A stretch of 64,000 nt of DNA from Norana najaformis (GCA_964023275.1 OZ029915.1:19631775-19695774), one strand, 5' to 3'; counted from the stretch's first letter, positions 11,824 through 23,800 are shown. Notes: generated by a model from the letters alone, not told the origin. Numbers and translations: made by a program.

Positions 11824-12742
11824 TCACGACAAACGGTCCTCAGAAAGAAGCGTGAAGTTCGGAGTCGGGTTAGGAATCGATGGTTTCAAAAGCAATGCAG
11901 TACTCACCACTGGCAGCACGGCAGCATAATGATTCTCATGCAGAAATAATCTGACGGGCGCAGCACTCGCGAAGCTCTCATGGCCCAAAGCAATCGATCC
12001 TCCAATATCACGTCGTCTGTCTAAATCGGTGACAGACAAGTCAGTCGGATGTCGCCATTGCCCATCTGATCTCCGGAAGCTATTGTAAATGAAAAAAGGA
12101 CGCTGACAAGCTACAGAACATGCGAGCACGGTGATGTTATTTGCCCAGCAGAATGTGTTCCTGTGTCTGGCCCAGTCCAGACCCCGATTCAGGTGTAGAG
12201 CGCGTGTCACCAAGTTCGATGGCGCTGCTGCTCCAACTGTGATGAAGTGCATGGGTTCCTGCACATCGAAGTCAGTTTGCAAGGCCATATTGACAATAGC
12301 ACTTTCGAACACATCATGATACCGAATTAGCATGAGTGCCGTGCACAGCCGAACCCAGCTCCATGAATCTGCCATCGCCAAACAGAGTCAAGGCAATCGC
12401 ATGGTAGAAGCAGTCTCCTGCAGCAGGTGTGCTTACGACAGTGAAAAGCCTCCGGAATGTCGGATGAAGTTCGCGCCAGAAAGACTTGTCGACCCGCATT
12501 TTCGACTCATCACATGTTTGCGGGAAGGCGGCACGAATGTGGCCAAGCATGTCGAAAAGGGCTTCTTCATTCCTTCTGAAAAGTAATCTTGTCTGCAGCG
12601 CACTTCCAACTTCCGACCCATCTACAATAAAAGAACGACACATGTGCTTCGCGTAATGAGCGATACCTTGTTCGTTGTCGTACTCAATATCGGAGTCTCC
12701 GGGTGACGGGGTTGCAGTCTTCTTTCTCTTCGCGCTCTTCAC
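11824..12742 (-). pseudogene. OTU-like cysteine peptidase, frameshifted
   Basis: Two overlapping minus-strand frames make one broken gene: 12742 to about 12350 and about 12380 to 11824. The first has a basic N-terminus (KSAKRKK, possible nuclear signal) and AAGDCFYHAIALTLFG, the Asp-Cys box of OTU (ovarian tumour) deubiquitinases, with the candidate nucleophile at residue 111. The second has ITVLACSVACQRPFFIYN and LFLHENHYAAVLP, the OTU His box. The frames are offset by about four extra bases (aacc at 12352-12355). OTU enzymes cleave ubiquitin linkages; some selfish elements carry them. Start is uncertain: the frame is open upstream of 12742 and 12742 is a GTG. Assignment to OTU is fairly confident; activity is unlikely in this broken copy. 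Confidence 0.68.
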
Positions 12743-13049
12743 GGGCCATTTGTAATCCCGGAGTGTATATCACTAGCCGGAGGTCACATGCAGCGATGCA
12801 TAGCATTTACAAATGGCGGATGTCAATGTGTGTGCATGAAATACATGAAATCGTATACTTTCAAAAAATCGTAGAAAATCGCCGGATTGTTTGCAGAAGA
12901 TGGGAATAGGCGCGTTCGAATATTCATGTCGAGAACTATCATCAGGTATAATATCATACGAATCGGAGTTGGTAACAAAATCTACAGTCGGACCTGTTGC
13001 TACTTGGCAGGTAGAACGGCGGCTGGGGGCAGAATCCCCGCTGCACTAC

Positions 13050-13848
13050 TGTAACGTTTCTGGGGGCACTGCTAAGGACCCCTGAGTGTTTCTTCACGGC
13101 AGCTGGTCCAAACTACACCAGGATGACCTAACCAGCGCCGTTCTGGGGTCGGTCCGCGGGGCAAGGCTCCCGTGGTCTGTCAGGAGGCTGAAAACAGAGT
13201 CTTCAAGTTTCAATCGTGTATTGTTCGCAACTCAAAACGACAATTAAGACAACTGAAGTACAGTTACGCCAACGACTTAACTTCTATTCCACTAAACTAA
13301 GTTAAAAACTCAACTTGGCCGACTAACTGGCTAAAGCACGACTGCGGAGTCGAACTCGAACACACTGCGACTACTGCTGCTGACGACTCTTCTTGCTGAC
13401 TGCCAGTCCTCCGTGCTCCGTGCTGCTGACTGTACTGACTGTGCTTATATAGGCATCCTTAGAGGCTTAGAGGCAGATGCTTAGAGGCTAATTAGCATAG
13501 AGGCTAATTAACATAGAGGCAGAGGCTTAGAGGCTAATTAGCATAGAGGCTAATTAACATAAAGGCAGAGGCTTAGAGGCTAATTAGCATAGAGGCTAAT
13601 TAACATAAAGGCAGAGGCTTAGAGTCTAATTAGCATAGAGGCTAATTAACATAAAGGCAGAGGCTTAGAGTCTAATTAGCATAGAGGCTAATTAACATAA
13701 AGGCAGAGGCAGAGGCTTAGAGGCTAATTAGCATAGAGGCTAATTAACATAAAGGCAGAGGCAGAGGCTAATTAGCATAGAGGCTAATTAACATAGAGGC
13801 TAATTAAAATAAAGGCTAATTAAAATAAAGGCAAAGGCAGATTCTCCA
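13050..13848. mobile_element. Solo LTR (799 bp)
   Basis: Starts TGTAACG, ends TCTCCA (TG...CA) and is flanked by the direct repeat CACTAC (13044-13049 and 13849-13854). A TATA box lies at 13444-13451 (cttatata). If it reads on the minus strand, TATATAAG is followed about 30 bases on by TCAGT initiator-like motifs and the minisatellite lies in U3; this orientation is inference. No internal retroelement genes are adjacent, so it is a recombined single LTR. Confidence 0.7.
13455..13838. repeat. About 46-bp minisatellite inside the LTR
   Basis: About seven imperfect units with the core ggctaattagcatagaggc and then taattaacataaaggcag, with some internal duplications of the short aggcag and gaggctaatta pieces. 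Confidence 0.92.
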
Positions 13849-13866
13849 CACTACCTACCTTGCAGT

Positions 13867-14226
13867 CAGTGCCGGTTTAACCACTAGGCGAACTAGGCCG
13901 CCGCCCAGGGCGGCACATTTCTGGGGAGCGGCAGAAAAGCTACGTAAAGAAATATTTTTAAACATTGCCACCGTTTTACCACCATTTGAATTATACGAAA
14001 ATTAAAAAATTATTAAGTGTCATATTTTTGTTTTATTTAGAAGCAATAATGATTAGTAGATGATTATAATGAACGACGATACTAAATTAAAGATTCAGCA
14101 TTCGGCTGCATTCTTGTGTGAAGGTTATATTAACTTAGTTAATTTAATATTAATTAGTTATCGCATTTGCCGCCGGTTAGTGCGACTGGTTCGCCTATGG
14201 CGCCAAATACTCTGGCGCCGGCCCTG
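13867..14226. mobile_element. hAT-type MITE, 360 bp
   Basis: Ends are CAGTGCCGG and CCGGCCCTG, flanked by a perfect 8-bp direct repeat CTTGCAGT (13859-13866 and 14227-14234), the target-site size of hAT transposons. No coding capacity. Confidence 0.75.
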
Positions 14227-14457
14227 CTTGCAGTGTGTTTGGACCCGGTCTCGTGGGTCGGAACGACGGGGACAGCTGGCCTGGCCGGACGCAAGCCATT
14301 GTGGGACGTTTTAGCTGTGCTTAGGCCTTCCGCACACAGCAGAGGTCTGCTGCTCTCAAACCGTTGTTGCATCTGCTCAGCTACAACAGTGACACTATTT
14401 TAGAAGACCGGCCAAGAGAAATTCAAATAGGAGAATCGAAGTCCCCATAATGAAATT

Positions 14458-14790
14458 TAATTTTTTTAAATCGATTTATATAGCGCCTTTTCAAAGCTCC
14501 CACCTGGCAAAATTAAACGTAAATGTATAGATTTTATATAGCGACCGTATGCCCTCGACCCTGCTAATTTTGCAATGAATTTATCGGGTGAGATCCTTCA
14601 CCACCGCTGCCCGTTTGAATGGACGCCACGCCATTTAAGGTCCCCGTGAACGGACCGCACTAACCCGAGATTCAATCTCTAAAATAAAACACGACCGGGA
14701 CGCGAACCTGGGATCTTCTCGCACAGAGGCTCCTGGGCGTACGCACTTACCGATGTAGCTAACTAGGCAAGTCAATACAAAACCGTGGTC
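14458..14790 (-). mobile_element. tRNA-derived SINE
   Basis: On the minus strand it begins near 14790 with a tRNA-like head: tagttagctacatcggtaag (A-box-like), then ggttcgcgtcccg (B-box-like). A unique body follows, and then a 3' end with ggcgctatataaat. That 3' end resembles the tails of the CR1/L2 copies here (gcgctataaaa at 30370 and gcgctttataaa in the complement of 18250), suggesting that LINE family supplies its retrotransposition. Between 14235 and 14457 I recognise nothing. Confidence 0.6.
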
Positions 14791-14877
14791 AAATGAAATG
14801 GTCTTCAACCGCCCGATAAATAGAGGCATAGAAGCTCATGTTCTAGGTTACATGGAATTGCATGGAATCCTTCCAGA

Positions 14878-15044
14878 CACTGGCGTAGCTAGCCTTCCGA
14901 GGTCCCTTGTGCAAACTGAACTTTGGCTATTTTTCTTTAAGTAATTGAGCAACCGGGCTATGGCCCCTTGGGGGCACAGGCGGCCCCTGGTCTCGTGGGC
15001 CCTTGTGCTTTGCACAACCTGCACAATCTATTGCTACGCCCCTG
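14878..15044. mobile_element. hAT-type MITE, 167 bp
   Basis: Ends CACTGGCGTAGC and GCTACGCCCCTG are near inverted repeats. Flanks CTTCCAGA (14870-14877) and CTTCTAGA (15045-15052) are an 8-bp target duplication with one difference. Confidence 0.72.
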
Positions 15045-15179
15045 CTTCTAGACCATAGCGAAGCTTCTGTCATATATGCCCGTGTTACAATTCATTTTAA
15101 ATATATACGTAATCGTTCTATACACTATAATTTACGTGCGACTCGCCCTTGCAAAGTATTTGTCTCAAATTGGGATTAC

Positions 15180-15500
15180 AGTTTATAAAAGGTCGAACTC
15201 TGGCCAACCACAATACTTAAAATCAGTCCTTGTTTCCCAGACTTACCATTATTCTACAAGGTCATCTCTGATTGTCTTTCTCTGGTCATACCTTGGACTG
15301 TAACTGCTCTTGGTAAACGGGCTTTTTCGATTGCTGGACTTAAATTTTGGAACTCCCTGCCCGTGTCTGTTTGTTTTGCTCAGTTGCTCATGGACTGACC
15401 TTCTGGATATTGACCTGATTTCGGCTTGGTTTTAGTGTGCCATCGGTTGATGCTTTGTGCATTAGACACCGGGGCATTAGAAGTTACTAATTATTATTAT
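15180..15500 (+). mobile_element. L2/CR1-like LINE 3' end relic
   Basis: A degraded ORF2 C-terminus (FSIAGLKFWNSLPVSVC at about 15325-15375, one frame) is followed by the family tail with ccatcggttgatgctttgtg and attagacacc, then an ATT-rich end. Confidence 0.65.
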
Positions 15501-15589
15501 CATTGTTATTGTCAGATGCAAATAAAAACTATCTACTTACTTCTTTACCTACGAAATTAAGATTAATCCGTTTATAGCTAAACAGGGGT

Positions 15590-15665
15590 TGTGATTGGCT
15601 GATATTTTCACCAATCAACAAATGAGCCTTTCAAAAGCGCGGCATTGCGCCATATTCGGCGAAGA
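15590..15665 (+). promoter_or_regulatory. Candidate cell-cycle-type promoter (paired CCAAT boxes)
   Basis: Two opposed CCAAT boxes (ATTGG at 15594-15598 and CCAAT at 15611-15615, 17 bp apart) precede TTCAAA at 15630-15635 (complement of a CHR-like TTTGAA) and a local GC-rich patch, gcgcggcattgcgcc. CCAAT plus CHR is common upstream of mitotic genes, and the next gene downstream is a CEP192 homologue. No transcription start is visible, so this is inference. Confidence 0.3.
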
Positions 15666-16229
15666 ATTTAAAATCGTTTTAATGTTTTGATGATGATGAA
15701 AGTTCTCATTTATTTCGTCGAAGTTGTTTACACACAATTTGATAGCTAGGAATGCAACTAAACAAGTAAATACGTACACGTTATTTGGTCCCGGCTTAAC
15801 CTAAGTCTAAGGCACTGTTTCTAAGAAACGAGATAGTGTCACCTGTACGCAGCGCAGCTCGAAACACTTTGTTAACAAAATGTTAGTAAGCAAATGTTAA
15901 GATGCAGCTCATACGCTGTACCTTTCCTTTCTCTTAGACTGTAATGCACTGCTTTTATTGTATGCCAATTATCGCATAAATTCGTACAGTTTCTCCAAAT
16001 TACATTTCTCCACTATATAAAAATAGTTATCACATCGAAGGCTTAACATCAACTCTGTATACAGACAGAACATATCTAGTAAGAAATAACGTGGCCTGTT
16101 TGTACATAAAATCAGGAGCGTTTCTTTGCATTGGATTTCTGCTGAGTTTCATCTTTTCAGGTATGCCAATTATCACATAAATTCGTACAGTTTATCCAGA
16201 TTGCAATTCTCTATTTTATTAAAACGGTC

Positions 16230-16880
16230 ATCACATCACACATCAACTCAGTATACAGACAGAACATTGTTTCTCACTCAAGCCTGTACTCCTGTTCTCA
16301 AATCACTACACTGGCTTAGAATACCTGAACGAATAGAGTACAAAGTCCTATTGCTTACTTATAACACACAACCATTCTATGTCCTTCAGTTATTTACTAT
16401 TCAACCATTCAGTTATTTACTGTTCAACCATTCCACTGAGCTATCGCTTCCATCCTAACACTTCTCCATCCTGTTACCTCATCCTTAAAATTTGGAAATT
16501 GCTTCATAGGCATAGCTGCCCCATCCCTTTGGAATAAGGTCCTACCAGAATTTCGACAATTATCTGACCCATCATATGAAATCACCAATACTTCACCCCT
16601 TTCAATCTATGCACACATCATTCAACCAAAGCTGAAAACATGAGCTGTTTCAGTTGCTGAACCTAAATTTTGGAATTTTCTTTCTGCATTTGTACATCAT
16701 GCTTGTTCTCTTATATCATTTCATTTTAAACTTAAGACTTAGTTTTTCAAGTTGGCATGTGTGCTTTCTATGCATTTCAGTGGATAGGATATTCTGTATA
16801 TTGACCTGACTGTGGCTTGAGTTTGGTGCACTATCGGTTGATGCCTTGTGCATTAGACACCAGTGCTATAGAAGTTTCTA
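16230..16880 (+). mobile_element. L2/CR1-like LINE 3' end relic
   Basis: Contains TPVLKSLHWLRIPERIEYKV and LLLTYNTQPFYV (16285-16385), a standard motif of the CR1/L2 ORF2 C-terminus, then decayed sequence and the family tail ctatcggttgatgccttgtg at 16830-16850. Stops and frame changes show it is dead. Confidence 0.75.
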
Positions 16881-17683
16881 ATTAATAATAGTAATTAATC
16901 ATCCACTGCTTGTCATGTGCTGTACGGTACTCGATGTATGTGTGACAGCTACTATGGCTGTTAATGCTTTCGTATCTGGTTATGGTAGAAATACAGAAAA
17001 AGTAAACTCTTTGAAAAGACTGTGCACGAAAACAGAAGCGATTGCTTATGCTTATAATGTATACCAATCTCACCACATCAGAGAGTTCTTTTGAAAAAAC
17101 CCATAAGCTGGGCGAGGTTAAGTAACATGATGCTCGGAAGTAACAAAGTAACTCTTGTGCATGTGGTTGTTTGAACCTGTTCATGCTTACTTAAATACTT
17201 ATTGGATAAGTTCTGCTGGGCCTTCAGCACTTTAGTTTGCCCTGTATCTGAGGTTGCCACATTGTTCATAATTTGAACAGTTTTCTGAAAGATATCTGGA
17301 ATATTATATAAATCTTTTAATAGATTGCAGTAATTCAGTCAAGTATGATATTTAAAGATTGGTTTTTAAAAATGGATGGCAAGTTGTTGCTGCATCAGGC
17401 TTTCACCAATGCAATTCCTGGTGCATGTGCTTAATTCAAAGTCTGTCAAAGCTGTTCAACCTATTATGATAATTTTGTCTAATATGTGTATTGCTAGTGT
17501 TGTGCTTGTGCTTCAGCTCAAAAAGCCTTTAATCCATTAACCCATCTTTTTCTGTGAGAAACTAGGTTGTGTTGCACTTACCAATCCTGTCCTGGGTTTG
17601 TAGGATCTTTTGACTGAAGCACAAATTATTATATGGCTCTCCAGGATTTGAATTCCAGCCACAAGCATTATTTATTATTTCAG

Positions 17684-17860
17684 ACTTGAATCTATCAGTA
17701 AGATGGAGTTGGCAAAATTGCTACGTGCAAACTCTGGACAGCTGGATGATTCTCTGCTAGCTGCTTCAGAATATAAGACTACAGTTGATGACAAAACAAT
17801 TTTGAACACTCCGATACCCATATCGGCATCCACATTACGACAGCCACTTCAGGAGAATAG
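17684..17860 (+). CDS. CEP192: CEP192 exon 1 (first coding exon)
   Basis: Acceptor ttatttcag, ATG at 17703 after 19 untranslated bases, donor GTACAC. MELAKLLRANSGQLDDSLLA is followed by TPIPISASTLRQPL, which aligns with the start of vertebrate CEP192, supporting this ATG. The acceptor implies a non-coding exon further upstream. Two bases are left over. Confidence 0.82.
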
Positions 17861-20800
17861 GTACACTATGTGTTTTATTAGGTTATTAAACTTTTCAGAG
17901 TTAGAAATAGGATAATTAGTTCAGAATAAATAGGTTGTGCATAACTGGATGTGCTCTAGGGTGGTCCCCCTCAAAATTTTTTAAAGTTCAAATTCTGTCA
18001 GGAACTCCAAGTGATTTATTTAATTTTTGCTTGGATTGATTCTTTAATTGTGCGATCCTGCACAAGGCCTGAGCGGAAGGTTGATCAGTCCAAGCAAAAT
18101 GACTTGGAACAGCTGACGCTTTCAAACGTTTTGTTAGTGGCTTGTAACCTCAAGAATTACAGCAAAAAATCTAATGCAACAAACTGTAATTTTCACCTAC
18201 ACCTAACAATAGTTGTTATTATTGTAATTGTATTTGTAATTTGAGATTTATAAAGCGCCTCTTAGAGGATAAACTCAACAGAGGTGCTTCCGACCCGAAA
18301 AAGTAAAATCACTGTTGAACAGTACAGTCTTCAGGCGCCTGCGGAACACTGAGAGGGGGAGAGAAAGGAGCTCAAGTCGCAATTCTCGAGGGAACGATTC
18401 CAGCAAGTGGGACCAACGTAGGCAAAGCTTCTGGACTGGGCTGCAGCGGTATGCATGCGAGGGACAAACAGGAGATCTTGAGTGGCCGAGCGAAGGTTGC
18501 TACTGCCCGGCAGCGAGGTGACCAAAGTGCAGAAGTCAATGAGGTAAAGGGGAGCAGAGCCAAGAACACAATTGCGCATGAGGGAGAGGATCTTAAAGTG
18601 GACACGCTGCTGGATGGGGAGCCAGTGAAGAGTGTCACGAATATAAGACGAGATGTAGCCATACTTTGGAATGCCCCCTATGAGACAAGCAGCAGAGTTG
18701 AGCACAGATTGTAGCTTAGCAGTGTTGACCAGTGATAGGCCAGTAAAGATGGCGTTCCCAAAGTCAACCCTGGTGCAGATGAGGGCATGGACCAGAGTGG
18801 AGATAGCGTGAAAGGAAAGAGTATGGCGAATTGTACGGAGCTGACGAAGACGATAAAAACAAGAGCGAGAGATGCTGTTAACATGAGCAGACAGGGAAAG
18901 CTTCTGATCCAGTACAACCCCGAGATCCCGGACCTTAGTAGAGAAGGAGATATCTGTATTATTATAGTATTTCAAGGCACGTTTACTGATGTTGTGGGGG
19001 ATGAGACCTGATTTTGCCGACATTCTGTATAGCGCCTAGATAATTTTTTACCTAAGAGATTACAAAATACTAATAATTATTAATTAATAATTATGAAAAT
19101 TATTATTATTACGATTACTATTATATTTTTACCCAAGGCATTTCTGATCCCTTGAGATTTAAAAACTCAGAATAGAAGCAAAATGGGAATGTCTCTTGTT
19201 ATAATTATTATTAGGCAGGAACCAGTGCACTAACTGAAAAGACCTGAATGCATTATATCACATTACTTTAGTCTGCGAATTACCTTTTAAAACTAAACAC
19301 AGACTAAATAGACTTACTGTAACTCTTCAAATCCGTGTAGTCCTCGGGCTTGAAATTAATGCCGCACACCACGCTCGAGGTGGTAGGGCGCCATTTGTCA
19401 TGTTTTATTGCAACAATCCACTGCTGTCTCAAACGGTTGTCTTTAGGAAACCTGTGGCCTCCTTCTCCTTTGCATTTCGGAACGCAGCATTATGTAGGCA
19501 TTTTTTCATTATATAATTATACTTTCGCTCAACTTCTCTTAAACACACCCACTTCAATGCACACAATTTTCCGGAAGTGCCTACTTACTCGGCATTACGC
19601 TCGGGGGCCACCTATAGCAGCCATTTTTACAGAGCTCCCTATTGAATTAGCTTTATTATGGGCTTGTAACCTTACTTTTAGTGGAAATTATTCTGGTAAT
19701 TATGTTCTTTAGGCAGTAAGACTAGAGGCTACTTTGCTTAACAGCTTTGCTCTCTTTTAAATGGAGCATACAATCCACTATTTGGGCCTAACTTGAACTT
19801 TGACTGCTGCTGGTAATGCACAGGTCTATGCAACTGTAAACATACACTGACTTATATGCAGGTCATATTATGTGCGAGCATATATGGTAATATATTTGTG
19901 AAAGTAGGTCAAAATTAAAAGTTACCTCAATAATGTGAGGTACCAGTTCCAATACATTCATCGGTTATGTCTGCCATCTCGACCTTTTCAGTTGTTCATG
20001 TCAAATAGCGTCTTAATCATCCCAAACTTTCTACTGCCACTGGGCAAAGTTGGGGTGAACATTATGTAAATGGATAATAGATTTTCATTATGATGTCGTT
20101 TAGACTGTATGGCTGGTGTCAGTCCGTTTCTGTTTCTTGGCAAAGTGTATCAAAACTTCCTCAGCGATTGCCAAGTTTTTCTCTGAAACTTTTCTTCTCT
20201 TACTTGTTTGGACTTTCCTGGTAATTATTCATCAGATGTGTTAAGAGACAATGATTTGACATTATGTTTAATAGATACCTTTATTATTAATTTGTCAGTA
20301 AACAGTTTTGTGCTGTTTTTTACACAGTTTAAACCTGTCAGACAGTTCATCTCTAAAAGTGTCTCAGTTGGCAAGTTCTACATTTTCCAACACGTCAGTT
20401 GAAAGAAGTTTTCCACCAAGACATTTAGTGACAGATGAAAACCAGTAAACGGCTATTTTAATTTCTTAGAGAATAATACAGATTGCTTTAATTGATTCTT
20501 GCAGAGGAATATAATTACGCTTACATCAATTTATGCTCACAGTTGCAATGTGTTAATTCTGGTTGTTTTACAGCAAGGTGAATTTTGCTCAAAGATTTGA
20601 ATAAATTGTGTTAAATTATCTTTGTTAAAAACCAGACATAATCTGTTTTACATACTACTGATGTTTATTAAATAAATAGATATTATTGCAGACAGTGAGA
20701 TCATAATCTATTCTGTAGCACGCTGGGTCTGTAGTCCAACGATTGCAGTTAACTTGTACAGGGTTAAGGAACTTTCAAGTGCACTGTGTCTTTTCCTTTG

Positions 20801-23800
20801 TGCTTAGCAGACCACCAGATTTTTCTGCCCGTGAAAGTCTGGGGTCTAACGGCACCATGAGTTCAAGTCGGACATCGTGGGGTCTTGTTCCAGAGGAATG
20901 TATAGCTGGTGAGTTCTGTTGTAGAAAGATTGTAACGCTTTGATTTATTTTCTGTGTTCTTTGGCAGATGTAATGGTAAGCTGGTGAAAACAAATGTTGG
21001 GTCGTTTCAATTTTTTTATTGATTTCAATAGATGAAAAGTGTTTGAACCGGAATTTAGGTGATGTTTTGTTTGTTTAAATTCTGTTGGTTAAATGGGCTT
21101 TTAAACATGTTTTTAATGTATCTTAAATTCATAAATTCCTAGATATCAGTTTGTAGTTTAGTATTTTTATAGGAAGTATCATGCTTTTTACTTTGAACTG
21201 TTCATACCAGTAATTTTTCAGATAATTTGGCCAACCTTTTGTTCTCCATTATCACTCATTCATTCAAAATTTCAGGCTTTGTTTATTCTGCAATTCCGTT
21301 ATGTACAGCAAGCCCATTTATTTAGCGAAAGCCAAATATAAGTTCGCAACTGACGTAGATTGTCATCCTTTAATTATGCCATGCTTATGAGTCAGTCCAT
21401 AAACTGAAGACTTCTGGACTTGTCTGCTTTAGACTATACTAGCTCCATCTGTAATACTCACTGTATTTTCAGACTGGCCTTTTTATGCTTGTCAGCAAAG
21501 CCATCTGCTTTCTCTGAATTGTTGGATTTCATCCAGGCTTGTCTAACAGGTTATGAATTTGTCTACGAGTTAATTTGTAGTGATTATCAGTTGCTGCTTT
21601 AGGCATTATGATAATGGTGCTCTAGAAGTCATTAGATTAGATTAGATAAAAATAGATATTGCTAAAAATTTGGCTTTGCTTCATTCTTCTTATTCACTGT
21701 TGCTTAACCTTTCATTTTGTTCATTTTAATTTTGAATTCTGTCAGTCAATTTGGTTTGTAATTAGTTTTTTGTTTGTGTTTGGTTATTTTGATAGAACTA
21801 TCAAATGATGAATTGTTGCCGTTGATGTCAAGTCGTGTCGGGTCTTGTGCTGCTTCACAAGCGAATATGAGGACAGTTGACAGAGTGCAGTCTCATGGGC
21901 TTTCAGTGTCTTCTAAATCATCAGTTGTCTCATCCGGAGCCAGCACTTTTTGTGAAGTCGTTGTTCACAAGAGCCAGACTGCAAGAGCGGAAAGTTCGTT
22001 TGTGTCAACTTCTAATGAGCGGCCTCAGCGTCATCAGGATGCATGTTCTGCTGGCCGAACAGGTGAGTACAGTCTGGTAAATCACCATCTTTCTCAGCCA
22101 AATGTGACTGTATGTGGTGGATTACCTTGTTATGTTAGGCTTTGAAATAGTATATATAGATGTCCAGTTCTGATTCGCATGCTTTTATATGTAATTGATA
22201 AGGAATCTGTGGATGTCTTCAAAATGATTTCAAATTGTATGCTAAATTATAACTTTGAGTAATTTTCCTCTAATTATTCTGTGTGAATGTCATCATTATG
22301 TTTCACAGAAGTTTCTGTTTGTGATATATTTTAAAGGGGAAAGATTAGGCCAGATAGGTGAGCAATACTTGCTCAGTCATATGGCTGTTATTTTATTATT
22401 ATTATTAAATATTATTACTATTATAATTACTGTAACTAATTGCATAATGAATATCTAATTTGACATGTGAATGGTAAGTGCAGGGATTGCTGTTAATACA
22501 AGGTGACTTTGAATTGAGATAGAGAATGTGGAATCATATTCAGATAATTCACTTTCCATGATTTCATTGGTTGTTGAGTTTCACTGCTCAATTTTAAACT
22601 GAGTTGACTGTAAAGTAATGACAAAAGTAAACAGATTCCATTCCTGATAAACATTTGTGTAAAGCTGCTAAAAACAATAATGGTACAGGTAACTAACTGA
22701 TAATGATGATTATATTTTAGGAGGAGTTATGGCTGTGCTGTCTGCAATGCTAGGGAGTACTGGAACAGGTCAGGGAGATTCTGAATTTGAAGACAGTTTG
22801 CACGAGATTGTTTTGAACGATTCGGATATCAAGCAGTTTGAAGACGAGTTCAGTGACCTTGAGACCACGATGGAATTTGAAGAAGATGAGCGTCATTGTG
22901 AGGGAGACTCAGAGTTCAGTTCCTCACATTGGAATTTCCTGGAGGAAAAATTTCAACTGACTGATCAGCATCTAGAACCTATTGACGAGGAGCCGAATGA
23001 GAGCCACGCATTTGATTTTGATACGTCTGAAATAGGTAATCGTAGTGGAATTGTAATGCCTTAAGCCTTGATTTGAAGTTCATACTTATGATGCACATGA
23101 CACTAAGGTTAAAATCGAGCAGGCAGATCTCTTCCCCCTGAAGTTCGGGCTACACAGAGATGAGCCCAAGACTCATTGCAGTCGTGGAAACTGCAGTGCT
23201 TCAAGGAGTGGATTGCTACTGATGATGACAATGGTGATGTTGATGCTGATTGATAATGCATTTTGGGTTATTTACTCACTGTGAACAGCATTTCAACCAC
23301 TTCTAGTCATGGCAGGTTTATAATTCAATGAATTGGTATAAATAGTAAAAAGAATGTGCTTGGAAATTTAATCCTTTAATGATCATGAAAAACAAAAAGA
23401 ATAACTTGCTCACAGCTGGCAGATTTGGTGATCATACAACATTGTTAAATGCTATTAGTGTTTTGCTCAAACTTGTTGTCTGCAGCTGAATGTGAAAGAC
23501 ATGATCGATTGGCTTCACTGTACTTCCGCCAGACTACTTTCTTAGTAAATGATGCTGAAGGAGAGGACAGTTTGTCTGAAGACTGTCATAGAACATCCAG
23601 TGTTGCTTCACCTTTTCAGCTAAATGGCTCTCCTGGTAGGGTCTTAGTTTATTTCAGGCTTAAGTCCTGTCTGCTTGGTCTTTTTTACACTTAGTTACAC
23701 ACGTATCTAAGGTCATGGCTGCCAAGGCTTTGCATGGTTCAACCAAGCAATTTATTTTGATATCATTAGGAATACTCAGGAGTCGTTCTCAGGCTGCAGA

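Larger units (their letters stand above)
11351..12990. mobile_element. 1.64-kb inverted-repeat element carrying an OTU-like peptidase
   Basis: Positions 11351-11520 and 12810-12990 are imperfect inverted repeats of about 170-180 bases, beginning CGACTGTAGATTTTGT at the left and ending with its complement at the right. No clear target duplication is visible beyond them. The interior holds the remains of one minus-strand gene (11824-12742), a 58-base tandem duplication (11687-11802) and a 40-base same-strand repeat just inside each arm. No transposase is recognisable, so it is either non-autonomous or a derivative of an unknown larger element. The superfamily is not assigned. Confidence 0.68.

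Noticed and set aside
13455..13838. Regularly spaced repeats that could suggest a CRISPR array
   Set aside because: No unique spacers; imperfect head-to-tail units in a eukaryotic LTR.
14700..14790. Possible tRNA gene on the minus strand
   Set aside because: The A- and B-box-like motifs are there but the cloverleaf arms do not pair well, and a body plus LINE-like tail follow as in a SINE.
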